A stretch of DNA of 41,937 nucleotides. Origin: a virus. Where the stretch lies: IMG/VR virus record IMGVR_UViG_3300025133_000242, positions 1 through 41,937 of that record. The stretch is one strand, 5' to 3'. Below the pieces are notes generated by a model. The model made no database searches, was not told where the DNA came from, and worked only from the letters and a program-made list of their open reading frames with translations. Position 1 is the first letter of the stretch. Each line of letters opens with the position of its first letter. The position numbers were made by a program, and so were the translations under genes. Positions 32,806 through 41,937 of the stretch are shown one piece after another.

Positions 32806-33216
32806 ATGCCACTTATAACACTATGTTTTAACGAACCACTAAACGTTTCAGTACAAGCAAATCCAGCCGCTACCACAGCATCGCCTCAAGGCGCGGACAT
32901 GGCGTATTGGGCTGCAACTCCAAATGTTGGCGTACATCCTACCGCACCGTTATCCAATGTTTTTTTAATTGGACCTATAGTTAGTATAACCCCATGGAAT
33001 GGATTTAACGCTTGTATAACTTGTAACATGTCAGCGGCTAACTTCGCAAATCCTGGACCACCTCCTCTTGGCGCTTTTATAATGTTCAGCAAAGATAATA
33101 AAGCAAATTTAAGTAGTATATTAGGGTATTATACAGAGCTTGAATTCAGAAATGATTCAAAAGATGAAGCAGAGTTATTTGGGGTTGGGGTTGGTTATAC
33201 GGAAAGTAGTAAATAA
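32806..33216 (+). CDS. Small virion-type protein
   Basis: A 136-aa protein with a short beta N-terminus (MPLITLCFNEPLNVSVQ), a Pro/Ala/Asn-rich centre and a conserved-looking end, FSKDNKANLSSILGYYTELE then FRNDSKDEAELFGVG. I recall this ending from small structural proteins of marine phages, next to tail genes. Cysteines near residues 7, 67 and 70. It follows the cadherin-like protein by 6 nt. Function is not known; a decoration or tail-associated protein is likely. Confidence 0.6.
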   Translation: MPLITLCFNEPLNVSVQANPAATTASPQGADMAYWAATPNVGVHPTAPLSNVFLIGPIVSITPWNGFNACITCNMSAANFANPGPPPLGAFIMFSKDNKANLSSILGYYTELEFRNDSKDEAELFGVGVGYTESSK

Positions 33217-33265
33217 TATGTAAAAAGTGTGATTATTTATAGATAAGAATTAAATTAAATTAACT

Positions 33266-33769
33266 ATGAATGAATTACAAAAAATATTTGATAGTGATCT
33301 AACACTATCTTATAGAGATAAAATAAAATCTGTTCAAGATTATCTTATTAGTATTGCGGATGGAGATAACGTAGTATACACTGGAAAAGTGGTGTATCCA
33401 GATTTTTGGGAATATAAGCATACATTTGCAGATCGAATGTATATTAGGGAGATGAGGATGAAGAAAGATTCGGTTGGACTTTCAGTAATACAAAAATATT
33501 CTTATCCATTTTTTCTACTATCTGGATGTTTAGCGGTAACTACAGAAGAAGGAGTTAAAGAATATGTTGGACCAGTATATTTCACATCTCCTCCTGGAGG
33601 AGCACAAAGATTAGTACAAGCTATAGAAGATTGCATAATAGTAACAGTACATCAAAATCCTACTAATACCGAAAACTTAGATGAATTAGAAAAATATTTA
33701 TATGCTTTTAGTTGGGAAGAATATGATGAGTTTGTTAACAAAAAAAATAAAGATGAAAAGAATAAATAA
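33266..33769 (+). CDS. Cupin-like protein
   Basis: A 167-aa protein whose residues 50-135 follow a cupin barrel: FADRMYIREMRMKKDSVG, then IQKYSYPFFLLSGCLAVTTE, GPVYFTSPPGG and DCIIVTVHQNPTN. The usual metal-binding histidines of motif 1 are replaced (KYSY where K/H-x-H-P is common), leaving H129 of motif 2, so it is probably not a typical metal enzyme. The C-terminal helix (ENLDELEKYLYAF, EEYDEF) is acidic. It lies between tail and ejected-protein genes. Cupins in this position may be structural or bind sugars. Confidence 0.6.
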   Translation: MNELQKIFDSDLTLSYRDKIKSVQDYLISIADGDNVVYTGKVVYPDFWEYKHTFADRMYIREMRMKKDSVGLSVIQKYSYPFFLLSGCLAVTTEEGVKEYVGPVYFTSPPGGAQRLVQAIEDCIIVTVHQNPTNTENLDELEKYLYAFSWEEYDEFVNKKNKDEKNK

Positions 33770-34550
33770 TATATTAATAGAATTATATAAAGATAGAAAA
33801 CAACTATTGTTTTTAAGTATTTTATTTTCATTATCTTTTTGGTTGGAAAGTTTTATACCTAATAGTACAGACGTAATATATGCTAGTGGAGGTTTAATTG
33901 CTGTTGGTGTTGGACTGCTGGTTGGTGGTGTTATGACGGCGAATTCCGCAAAAAAGAATAGAGATTTAGCATCGGGTCAAGCTAAAGATGCAAAACTTAG
34001 AGAAGAAGAAGCTGCAGCAATCCTTGAGAAAGATAAAGCAGCTTACCGTGATATGAAATTTAAAGATCCATATAAAAATATTTCAAATCCTTTTGAAGAT
34101 CTTACTGTAAATTTACAACAAGCTAATTTTGAAAAGCAAATGTTTCAACAACAACAATCTAATATAATGCAGCAATTACAAGGTGCCGCAGGTGCAAGTG
34201 GTATTGCCGCATTAGCACAATCTATGTCTAATCAAGGGCAATTACAAGCGCAAAGAGCAGCGGCATCTATAGGGCAACAAGAACGAGCGAATCAATTAGC
34301 AGCGGCTAAAGGCGAATCAGCTCAGCAAATGGCTCAAGCAGGTGGAAAACAATTACTACAACAAATGGAAATGGATAGAAGCGCAACATTATTAGGCGTA
34401 TCGGCTGGATCAGCAGGAGCAGCGGCAGCAGGATTACAACAAGCTTATGCTAATCAAATAGCCGCAGGAGCAGCAGAGACACAAGCTTGGGGCTCGTTAG
34501 CTGGATCAACGATATCCGCTGGTGGTCAGATAAAAGCGGGTTCGAAATAG
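33753..34550 (+). CDS. Putative internal virion/ejection protein with membrane segments
   Basis: A 265-aa protein from ATG 33753, which overlaps the cupin-like gene by 17 nt; an ATG at 33702 would extend it but deepen the overlap. Two hydrophobic segments lie near the N-terminus: QLLFLSILFSLSFWLESFI and ASGGLIAVGVGLLVGG. The remainder is a long Q/A/G/S-rich helix without charge clusters: LQQANFEKQMFQQQQSNIMQ, GAAGASGIAALAQSMSNQGQ, QMEMDRSATLLGVSAGSAGA. This combination is like podovirus core proteins that leave the capsid with the DNA and form a channel through the host envelope. It precedes two other large candidate ejected proteins. Confidence 0.6.
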   Translation: MKRINNILIELYKDRKQLLFLSILFSLSFWLESFIPNSTDVIYASGGLIAVGVGLLVGGVMTANSAKKNRDLASGQAKDAKLREEEAAAILEKDKAAYRDMKFKDPYKNISNPFEDLTVNLQQANFEKQMFQQQQSNIMQQLQGAAGASGIAALAQSMSNQGQLQAQRAAASIGQQERANQLAAAKGESAQQMAQAGGKQLLQQMEMDRSATLLGVSAGSAGAAAAGLQQAYANQIAAGAAETQAWGSLAGSTISAGGQIKAGSK

Positions 34551-34582
34551 TAAAACAAAATAACTATTAAACAAATATAAAT

Positions 34583-36511
34583 ATGGGAGCAGATGCAGCA
34601 TTAATAAACGCGTTAACTAGAGCAGAATATGCGAAAAACGTACCAGATTATAGCAAAATTTTTGAGATGAGTTATGGTGGGGTGGATGCTATAATGAAGG
34701 GTACATTGAGTGCTGTTCAAAGCATTTCAACGGCAGTGTCGGAAAAAAACAAAATGGAAGCAAAAAAGCAAGAAGTGATTGCAGAAGATTTAAAAGCCTG
34801 GAAAGAAGGGGTTTTAAATAATTTTGATACAACCGTAAATGGATTTTATAAGCAGATTGCAATCCGAGAAGATGGTGGTAAAGAGGCGGGAATGAATCCG
34901 GCGATGCAAAAGTACGCTTGGGACTATATGGAAGGTGTTAGAGGGGAGTTAGAAGGTTTAGTAAATCAACCTAAAACTCGAGAAACCGCAAAGGGTATTA
35001 TGGATCTTGAAAGTAAAGCTCAAAAATTTATTGATGGACTAGTTGGGATGAGAGGTGACTTACTTACATTTGCACAGCAAGCTGGATCTTCTAATAGTGA
35101 ATCTTCAGTTAATAAAGAAGCAACGTTAGCGTGGGATGGCGGTGATGGAATGGAAATGGCATCCAGATTATTTAAATTAGATGAAGAAGGTTGGAAAGGT
35201 ATAACTCCTGGTATGGATGAAAAAGGAATGTTTGCGAACATAGACCAACAAGTGGTTTTGTCGAAAGAAGAATTAATAAGTGGTAATAATCCTGAAGGAA
35301 TAAAATATTTTCCAGATATTGCGGAGAAAATGGTGAATGATGGGGATAATGTCATGATTAAAACCACCAAATTATATTCTAGTGATTTATCTAAATTAGT
35401 TCAATGGAAAGATGAAGAAGGTTCTACCGCGATAATGACAGAAGTTACAACAGGTGCTGAGATGGCTGATACTGACGATATTAAAACAAGAGTAGCACTT
35501 GGTGATTTAACTCTTGATGAAACAACTGGACAATGGAGAGATGTAAATGGTAATCCAATATTTGATTTAGAAGGAGTAAAAGATAACATAGCAAAAAATA
35601 TAAGAACAAGTGATAGTGGTGATAAGAAAGAAAACTTGTACGATATGATTTATAGAGAATTTAATGGGCAGGGTTCATCATACGCGGAATCTACAAAAAA
35701 CCACCCTGTTATTAAAACCGCTAGATATAGCGGTATAGCTGTAAGTTCTCTAGTTCAAGATTTACCAGCTGATGCAGACGGTGATGGTGATGTTGAATTA
35801 ACGTCAGACGGAAGTGGAGGTTGGGTTGATGAAAGTGGTAATGCAGTTTTAGATACAGACTGGCAAGAACTGCAAGGTAAATTATTAAAACCTAGAACTC
35901 AAGAAGAAAAAGATGCTGTAGCAGAAGATATAGCTTGGTACTTCGCTAAGCAAAGTGAAAGTAAATTTAATGAAAAAGTTAGTTTACTTAATCGAGTTAA
36001 GGTGAAAAATGATGAGGTTAGTAATAAAACTGAGTTAACATATGCTCAGTTAGAAAAAAGGGATAGAGGTACAAAAGCCGCTAAAAAGATTGATGATTTA
36101 GTAAAAAATGAAAATCGATCTATATTAGATCTCAAAGGCACTATTGGTAAAGAATTCGATATAGAACAAGAGGGTAATGAGTATGTTATATACAAAAAAT
36201 ATCAAGGAGGGCAATCAGAATCTATACGTTTTAATATAAACGATCAAAACGCTTTGAGTAATGCGTTATTTGAATATTCTGGAAGTGACGATTATTATAA
36301 AAAGGGAAAATATAATAAATATGAATACCAAGAAGGAGATACTAAAGAAAATCCAATATTAAAAGAAGATTCACAATCTAAAGGGGAAGAAGGTAAATAT
36401 TACAAGCTTGGAAAGCTAGGAATATATCAATATATAAATGGTAAATATAAAAAAGTAGGTTCGGAAGGAGAAGAAGAAAGTAGTGTTAACAGTGCGGCTG
36501 ATTTTAATTAA
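34583..36511 (+). CDS. Putative internal virion protein
   Basis: A 642-aa acidic protein. Residues 1-190 are helical (YGGVDAIMKGTLSAVQSIST; AEDLKAWKEGVLNNF), with no signal peptide. Residues 190-430 are mixed and Asp/Gly-rich, including a possible EF-hand-like loop DADGDGDVEL near residue 407. The C-terminal part is low-complexity (YKKGKYNKYEYQEGD, then EGKYYKLGKLGIYQYINGKY, an aromatic/Lys repeat). No enzyme motif. Its place between the channel-type protein and the giant multi-domain protein suggests a virion core or ejected protein. Confidence 0.55.
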   Translation: MGADAALINALTRAEYAKNVPDYSKIFEMSYGGVDAIMKGTLSAVQSISTAVSEKNKMEAKKQEVIAEDLKAWKEGVLNNFDTTVNGFYKQIAIREDGGKEAGMNPAMQKYAWDYMEGVRGELEGLVNQPKTRETAKGIMDLESKAQKFIDGLVGMRGDLLTFAQQAGSSNSESSVNKEATLAWDGGDGMEMASRLFKLDEEGWKGITPGMDEKGMFANIDQQVVLSKEELISGNNPEGIKYFPDIAEKMVNDGDNVMIKTTKLYSSDLSKLVQWKDEEGSTAIMTEVTTGAEMADTDDIKTRVALGDLTLDETTGQWRDVNGNPIFDLEGVKDNIAKNIRTSDSGDKKENLYDMIYREFNGQGSSYAESTKNHPVIKTARYSGIAVSSLVQDLPADADGDGDVELTSDGSGGWVDESGNAVLDTDWQELQGKLLKPRTQEEKDAVAEDIAWYFAKQSESKFNEKVSLLNRVKVKNDEVSNKTELTYAQLEKRDRGTKAAKKIDDLVKNENRSILDLKGTIGKEFDIEQEGNEYVIYKKYQGGQSESIRFNINDQNALSNALFEYSGSDDYYKKGKYNKYEYQEGDTKENPILKEDSQSKGEEGKYYKLGKLGIYQYINGKYKKVGSEGEEESSVNSAADFN

Positions 36512-36525
36512 TAACAAGAAATTTA

Positions 36526-39500
36526 ATGAATAACAAAGCTTTAAATCACGCGTACGATTTATTTGTAAACGATGGTTATAACGGTAGTCCTGAGGATTTT
36601 AGTAATCTCATGGCTACTGATACAACTGCTGTTGACCACGCTCATTCTTTATTCAAAAATGATGGTTATATAAATAGTATAGAGGATTTTCAAGATCTTA
36701 TTAAAGATGAATCGGCAAAACCTGAAGATGTGGCTAAGAGCGCGGTTATGGGTGCTTTTTATGAATCAAAACTGCCTTCACATATTAAGAAAGGTATGAC
36801 AATTGTTAATGTTATAAAAGCCTTACCACAAATAGCTACTGATAGTGAAGAGAGAGCCGAGCTTGGTAAATTCTTAAAAAACAGATTAGATAATGTTCCA
36901 GAAGCTTTTCAAAGCGCTTATCATTCTGCGGTAGCAGCGGCCGCTGATTTATTTACAGCCGACCTAGATGGTCTTGGTTATAATGAAAAATCACGAGAGT
37001 GGAGAGATAAGGCTGAAAAAATTATTGTTAAACAATATGAAGAGTTAGAAAAATTAGAATTTAAAGATACCGGTACGGGTATAGTAGCTGGAGCGAAAGA
37101 AGGAGATGCAGCTAGTTTAATAGCTGGAGTTTTTGGCGCTGGTGTTAGCATGGCAGAAACAGTTATACCAGCAACATTAACGTATGGATTGTCACTACCT
37201 GTTCAAATTGCAGCACCAATGTATACGGATTATAACAAGGCTAAAGCTAAGTCATTATATGGAGATGATCCTGATGCTATTGAAAAACTTGTAGAAAACG
37301 ATCAAACAGAAATAGCAGTACCACTAGCTTTAGGCGCTGTTGCTACATCGCTTGAATATATAGGGTTAAAAGGCGTGACAAAATATATACAATCTGTTCC
37401 TGGAAAAGGTACGCAATTAGCTAAATTAATGTGGGTTGGTAGTGGTGAGGGTTTTACGGAAGTTGGACAGCTAGGAACTGAAAGATTAAATGAAGGTTTA
37501 GGCGCTGGAAAATCTATAGAAGATGCGGCTAAAGATTCTTGGGATGCTATGGCTAGCGATGAAGGATTAGAAATGTGGTTAAATGGGTTTTTAGGTGCAA
37601 CGCAGATAAGCACTGCTGGTAGTGTTGTAAATAGAGCTTTGAGAAGTGATAACGCTAGCGTAAAAGAAGTGAACGATAAAATAAATAATTTAGCTGATTT
37701 AAATAATAAAAAATACAGTACAAGAAATCAAGACGTAAAAGATGCTATTAATTTAGAAGTCAAAGCAGCAGAGCAAGATCTTAAAAATTATATAAATGAA
37801 AAAAGAAAAATTAACGAAGTATTAACTGAAAATGAAAAAACGTCTTTAACAAATACTTTAAATGAAAAAGACAATATAAAAACAAAGATTGAGTCTTTAA
37901 AAAACCAGTTAGAAGATGGTAATATTAGTACTAAAGAGTTTGGTTACGCTATTAGAGGTTTAAATAATCAAGATAAAAAATTAAGCGAACAATTAAGTGG
38001 AGTACAATCCGCGGCAATAACTAGAGCTGCAGAAAAAGTTACAGAAACAGTAAAAGAACAAATAAAAGAAGCTGGATTAAAAGGTGAGGTTACAGAGATG
38101 ACTTCTGAAGAAATATCTGAAATTAAAGAAAAAGGATTTGATTCTAAAGAAGCGTCTAAACAATTTGGTTTTATTAGACAAGAAACTGATGGTAGTTTTG
38201 AAATAATATTAAACAAAGATAAACCAATGGTTGGTACAGCTGCCCACGAGTTTATGCACGCTGTGTTATTTAAAACTATTGGTGCTAATAAAGATATACA
38301 AAATAACTTAGGAGACGCTTTAGTTGAACACACACAAGAGCTAGGTGGTGATAAAAGTATATTAGGTGAAAGATTATCTAATTACGGAAAGTTTGAAAAA
38401 GACGGAACGTTTATTAGAGATGATAACTTTGGTGAGGAAACTATAACTATAATGTCTGAATCTATTATTGATGGTAGTTTAAAGTTTGAAGAAAACTTCT
38501 TTACTAAAATTGGAAATATTGTTAGAAGGTTTTCACAAAACTATTTAGGTAAAGAAATTACATTTGATACTGGAAGAGATGTTTATAACTTTGTAAAAGA
38601 TTATAGTAAAAGTATTAAAGACGGTAAAATAAGTCCGGCTATATTAAAAGTGGCTAAAGAAGGTATTAAAGGTAAATTAGTTGAAGGTAAAGTTGAAGCA
38701 AAACCTACAGTTCAAATGTCCAAAGCTGCCGCTGAAACCGTTAATAAAATATACAAAGAAAAAGGTGTAGCTGGTGCTGGTGATATAGCCGGTCCAACTG
38801 GTCCTTATAAAAAAATGGCTGATGTTATGTTTCAAAGAAATCTTGACAATGCTCCTACGACCGACATTAGACAAAATCTACTTGATAATAAAGAAGATAT
38901 AATAGCTGATATATTATACTCACCAGGAACTGAAACAGCAAAAGCTAGAACAGTACTAGGGTTAGTTCAAGATTACCCTGCGTATGTAGAAAAACAAAAA
39001 AAGGCAGGTAAAAAAGTAGCGCCCCTATCTGGATTTATAAACAATATGATAGGAGATAGAGCTAAGGCAGTATATGCGCCTTATGGCGTTGAAATGGCAG
39101 TTGTAAAATCAATAGAACAGGAAGCTATAGCTAAGGAGGTTGAAAAAATAGAAACTAAACCACAAGATGTTATATTAACTGAAAGAGTATTAGAACAATA
39201 TAAAACACCTTTATTATCTGGATTAACTTTTGTTAAAGATCAAATAAACGTATTAAGAAAAACTGTATCGAGAGTTGTAGGTACTAAGTTATCAGATATA
39301 GACGCTGCCGTATCTAAAAACAGATCTGTTAGTCCACTAATAGCTGATATGAAAGCTGAACTTTATGTTAAAAATGGACCTATACATAAAATGGTTTATG
39401 ATATTATGAGTGAGAAAACTGAAGCTTTGACTCAAGAATATTTAAAGAAAACAAATCCTAAAACTAAAAAACTATACACCGAAAAAGAAGCAAAAAACCA

Positions 39501-41937
39501 AGCGTTTAAAGACTCTGTAGAAGCGTTCTTTAAAAATCCTAAATACAAGAAAGCTGTATTAGAATCTTTAACGACAACATGGTTGGCTAAGCATTTACCA
39601 ATGGGTGTAGAAAAGAAGATTGTTGGGGTTGGTTGGTCTAAATATGATGTATGGAAAGGTAGAAAGAAAGGTACTAAGAAAGGGGATGTTGAGGCTTGGC
39701 AGTCTAGCGAAGAAGGACCATATAAAGGTATGACAGATGGCAAACAAAAGATTAGAAGAAATCCTAAAATTATGGGTGATATTACTCCAGCTATGCTAGG
39801 AAGCGCTTTTATAAAAGGAGAGACTATTACAGATGTTAAAAGAGGTGGTTTAGAAAACATATCTTTAGCGATCACACAAGAACTAGGTATAGAAACATTT
39901 AAAGCTGATATGATAAACGATGGTGCTTTAAAGAAGTTGTTTGTTAATAGACAGGATTTATTTAATAGATTGTTAAAAGATAATTTTGTTGATGAGTTTG
40001 TTAAACAGTCAGAAAGAGGTACTACTAAATTTAGTAGGTCTGGCACTCCGGAAAATGCAATAGAATATAATGGTAAAAAAGCGTCTAGTTTGTTAGATGT
40101 AACTGATACTAAAAATACAACAGCAATAATGGGTGGTCTAAAATCAATATTTGAAGATTCACCAAATGAATTAACTAAAGTCACTGAACTTTTAGAAGAG
40201 TTTGTTAGTCAAGTTGTAGGTATTAACGAACAAACTATGACTGAGGATCAAAAAAATGAATTACTAATTGAAACAGTTAAAGATAAAGAACTCTTACAAA
40301 TAGCCTTAGAAATTACTTACGGCGATATACTAGATTCTAAAACGTTAAAAGATGTTGGTAATGTAATAACTAACGTATTGAAAGATGTAAAAGTACAAAA
40401 GAAAGCTAAAGTTATAACAAAAACTAATGCCGCGATAAATGCTATTTTAAAATCAGAAGAAGTTGCGCGTGTAAAAATTGCTAAATTTACTAATAGTGAC
40501 ATAACAGCTATAGACGCTCAACAAGATGAGATTAACCAAGAAACACAAAGAAAGTACGATAATAAATTATTTCACCAATCGTACAAAGAGATGATTGATG
40601 ACCCTAAAAACCCTGGAACTAAAATAAAAAACCCAAACTACAAAGGTAAAGAACAAGCTATAGCTGATTTAATCATGCGGCAAGGACATTCTTCTACTAG
40701 CGGTAAAATTGGTGGCCGTAGAGGACAATTTTATAAAAGTACGAGAGATTATTATAATAAACACTTAAAAAGTGTTAAAATAACTCCAGTTTATAATAAA
40801 AAAGGTGGTTTAGATGTTGTGGCTACAGCTAAAAAGAATGGTTTAAAAAATATACCAGAAACTAAAGCCCCTCAAACAAGCGTTTCAGCTATTAAAGCTC
40901 ATGTCCAAGCGTTGTTAGGTGATAAGAAACCTTTACAAGAAAGAAGAGCTCATGAAAAACATGCGCGGAGAGTGTTAAATGAATATGTCGAGTTTTATGC
41001 TAATGAGTATAATGCTGGTAATATTGATAACGTTGACATGATGTTAATGATGAACAGTTTATTGTCAAACATGAATAGTGTTTTAGCTAGAGCCGCTAAA
41101 TTAAATTTAGTTCAACCAGGAGTTAAGGCAACTAATACTAGATATGAACATGGTCAACCACGGGTAGCTGTTTTAATACGTTTAGTTAACGAATGGGTTA
41201 ATAAAGACGGCGTTACGGATATAGATGCGTTTTTAGAGAATTATGATGTTAATATTATAGATAAAAAATTCGATGACGCTATAACTGACGCTGGTTATAA
41301 AGCAACTTTAGCTGAAGGTCAAACGTTTGAAGATCCCTCTTACGGTAGAATGTACAATGATAAAACTAGAAATGACAAAAGAGTTCAGGCACTCGTGAAA
41401 GTTGGTACAAAAAAAATACCTAAACCTATAGAAGCTTTTATGAAATCTAACAAGATGTTGAAAGCTAAATTAAAAGAGTTTCAAACTTTAAATAAATCTA
41501 TTAATTTCTCTCGTTCATCTAAAAATCCCACTAAAGGTATGAGTGCGTGGGATTTTGATGATACTATAGCTAGAACAAAATCTGGAGTGCGATATACTTT
41601 ACCTAATCCAGAAGGTACACCTCAACCTGGTAGAAAAGTTATATTTATGGCTGGTGGTCCTGGTTCAGGAAAATCAACAGTTATAAAAGGTTTAGATTTA
41701 AAAAATCAAGGATTTAAAGTTGTTAATCAAGATATATCGTTAGAATGGTTAATGAAAAATCATGGCTTACCTACAGACATGAGAGATTTCACTCCAGAAC
41801 AAGCTAGTACATTTGGTAAACTTGGATTTGATGCAGGGATGATAGCTAAACGTAAGCGAATGAAATTCCAAGGTAAAGGAGATGGTATTATTATAGATGG
41901 AACTGGAAATAGCTTAAAGGTTATGGAAAATGCAGTT
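36526..41937 (+). CDS. Giant polyvalent-type protein: zincin, HAD and P-loop motifs (3' end outside window)
   Basis: Open from ATG 36526 to the window edge: 1,804 residues with no stop found. Order: two N-terminal repeats (7-28, 37-58) with DLFVNDGYNGSPEDF and SLFKNDGYINSIEDF; a hydrophobic, Gly-rich part (about 183-280); a charged coiled coil (about 380-500); a zincin motif GTAAHEFMHAV (H574, E575, H578); a long unassigned middle; HAD motif I WDFDDTIAR (D1676, D1678, T1680); and 30 residues on a P-loop MAGGPGSGKST (K1716) followed by VVNQDI and DGIIIDGTGN, as in zeta-toxin/polynucleotide-kinase-like enzymes. Giant multi-enzyme proteins of this kind ('polyvalent proteins') are injected with phage DNA. 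It follows two likely ejected proteins. Delivery and all activities are inferred. Confidence 0.75.
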   Translation, partial: MNNKALNHAYDLFVNDGYNGSPEDFSNLMATDTTAVDHAHSLFKNDGYINSIEDFQDLIKDESAKPEDVAKSAVMGAFYESKLPSHIKKGMTIVNVIKALPQIATDSEERAELGKFLKNRLDNVPEAFQSAYHSAVAAAADLFTADLDGLGYNEKSREWRDKAEKIIVKQYEELEKLEFKDTGTGIVAGAKEGDAASLIAGVFGAGVSMAETVIPATLTYGLSLPVQIAAPMYTDYNKAKAKSLYGDDPDAIEKLVENDQTEIAVPLALGAVATSLEYIGLKGVTKYIQSVPGKGTQLAKLMWVGSGEGFTEVGQLGTERLNEGLGAGKSIEDAAKDSWDAMASDEGLEMWLNGFLGATQISTAGSVVNRALRSDNASVKEVNDKINNLADLNNKKYSTRNQDVKDAINLEVKAAEQDLKNYINEKRKINEVLTENEKTSLTNTLNEKDNIKTKIESLKNQLEDGNISTKEFGYAIRGLNNQDKKLSEQLSGVQSAAITRAAEKVTETVKEQIKEAGLKGEVTEMTSEEISEIKEKGFDSKEASKQFGFIRQETDGSFEIILNKDKPMVGTAAHEFMHAVLFKTIGANKDIQNNLGDALVEHTQELGGDKSILGERLSNYGKFEKDGTFIRDDNFGEETITIMSESIIDGSLKFEENFFTKIGNIVRRFSQNYLGKEITFDTGRDVYNFVKDYSKSIKDGKISPAILKVAKEGIKGKLVEGKVEAKPTVQMSKAAAETVNKIYKEKGVAGAGDIAGPTGPYKKMADVMFQRNLDNAPTTDIRQNLLDNKEDIIADILYSPGTETAKARTVLGLVQDYPAYVEKQKKAGKKVAPLSGFINNMIGDRAKAVYAPYGVEMAVVKSIEQEAIAKEVEKIETKPQDVILTERVLEQYKTPLLSGLTFVKDQINVLRKTVSRVVGTKLSDIDAAVSKNRSVSPLIADMKAELYVKNGPIHKMVYDIMSEKTEALTQEYLKKTNPKTKKLYTEKEAKNQAFKDSVEAFFKNPKYKKAVLESLTTTWLAKHLPMGVEKKIVGVGWSKYDVWKGRKKGTKKGDVEAWQSSEEGPYKGMTDGKQKIRRNPKIMGDITPAMLGSAFIKGETITDVKRGGLENISLAITQELGIETFKADMINDGALKKLFVNRQDLFNRLLKDNFVDEFVKQSERGTTKFSRSGTPENAIEYNGKKASSLLDVTDTKNTTAIMGGLKSIFEDSPNELTKVTELLEEFVSQVVGINEQTMTEDQKNELLIETVKDKELLQIALEITYGDILDSKTLKDVGNVITNVLKDVKVQKKAKVITKTNAAINAILKSEEVARVKIAKFTNSDITAIDAQQDEINQETQRKYDNKLFHQSYKEMIDDPKNPGTKIKNPNYKGKEQAIADLIMRQGHSSTSGKIGGRRGQFYKSTRDYYNKHLKSVKITPVYNKKGGLDVVATAKKNGLKNIPETKAPQTSVSAIKAHVQALLGDKKPLQERRAHEKHARRVLNEYVEFYANEYNAGNIDNVDMMLMMNSLLSNMNSVLARAAKLNLVQPGVKATNTRYEHGQPRVAVLIRLVNEWVNKDGVTDIDAFLENYDVNIIDKKFDDAITDAGYKATLAEGQTFEDPSYGRMYNDKTRNDKRVQALVKVGTKKIPKPIEAFMKSNKMLKAKLKEFQTLNKSINFSRSSKNPTKGMSAWDFDDTIARTKSGVRYTLPNPEGTPQPGRKVIFMAGGPGSGKSTVIKGLDLKNQGFKVVNQDISLEWLMKNHGLPTDMRDFTPEQASTFGKLGFDAGMIAKRKRMKFQGKGDGIIIDGTGNSLKVMENAV

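Noticed and set aside
33702-33752. Upstream start for the channel-type ejection protein
   Set aside because: It would overlap the cupin-like gene by 68 nt and add residues unlike the rest; ATG 33753 gives a normal 17-nt overlap.
39432-40184. A 250-aa antisense ORF inside the giant 3' gene
   Set aside because: Translation is Ser/Leu/Phe-rich without a recognisable fold and lies wholly opposite a continuous coding frame; a chance product of AT-rich codon use.
1-41937. tRNA genes, integrase, transposase or attachment sites
   Set aside because: Intergenic gaps are mostly under 100 nt, no cloverleaf was apparent by eye and no recombinase motif was seen; a tRNA scan of the full contig would settle it.

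Overview
The window is a 41.9-kb piece of a tailed-phage genome (Caudoviricetes) and carries the virion and packaging half. Every supportable gene is on the + strand, the genes are tightly packed (many stops and starts overlap or touch), and the order is classical: small terminase subunit-like protein, large terminase, portal, scaffold-like protein, major capsid protein, head-tail ring proteins, a giant tail protein, then virion or ejected proteins. The order and protein lengths (terminase 738 aa, portal 802 aa, capsid protein 506 aa, two ring-like proteins, a very large tail protein with an N-terminal 'PNGEYRDA' block) resemble the crAss-like phages and related podovirus-like phages of marine Bacteroidota known mostly from metagenomes. 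This assignment rests on pattern recognition; no search was run.

A Bacteroidota (flavobacterial) host is suggested by three things: an AT-rich genome; A/T-rich leaders such as repeated TAAATT or AAACAAAT before starts, without Shine-Dalgarno boxes; and tail proteins carrying repeats typical of secreted flavobacterial proteins (GCTDPxAxNYNP...DDGSC repeats, a SprB-like region, LamG-like and cadherin-like folds).

Layout. 1-192: non-coding, rich in inverted repeats. 193-1279: five very small basic proteins, three of which start with a PFKMK motif, with a repeated hairpin between genes. 1335-1628: small protein followed by a terminator. 1681-3297: Gly/Cys/Asn-rich virion-type protein. 3337-5146: GroEL then GroES. 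5223-6852: small protein, winged-helix-like protein, HExxH protein and holin (regulation and lysis). 6857-9652: appendage cassette including a fibre-like and a LamG-like protein. 9685-11721: small genes, a protein that looks like two GroES folds in tandem, and the TerS-like gene. 11721-19121: terminase, portal, scaffold-like and capsid genes, ended by a strong terminator. 19198-22347: head-tail connection. 22351-33216: the 2,973-aa tail protein and accessory surface proteins. 33266-41937: cupin-like protein, two candidate ejected proteins and a giant open-ended protein (at least 1,804 aa) with a zincin motif, a HAD motif and a P-loop.

Two systems deserve most attention. First, a phage chaperonin set: a GroEL whose ring-ring contact residues look degraded, a GroES that appears to lack the roof hairpin, and a separate double-GroES-like protein next to the packaging genes; together they could fold the capsid or the giant tail proteins. 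Second, a giant multi-domain, probably virion-delivered protein combining candidate protease, phosphatase and kinase motifs. The array of PFKMK micro-proteins is a third, less explained feature.
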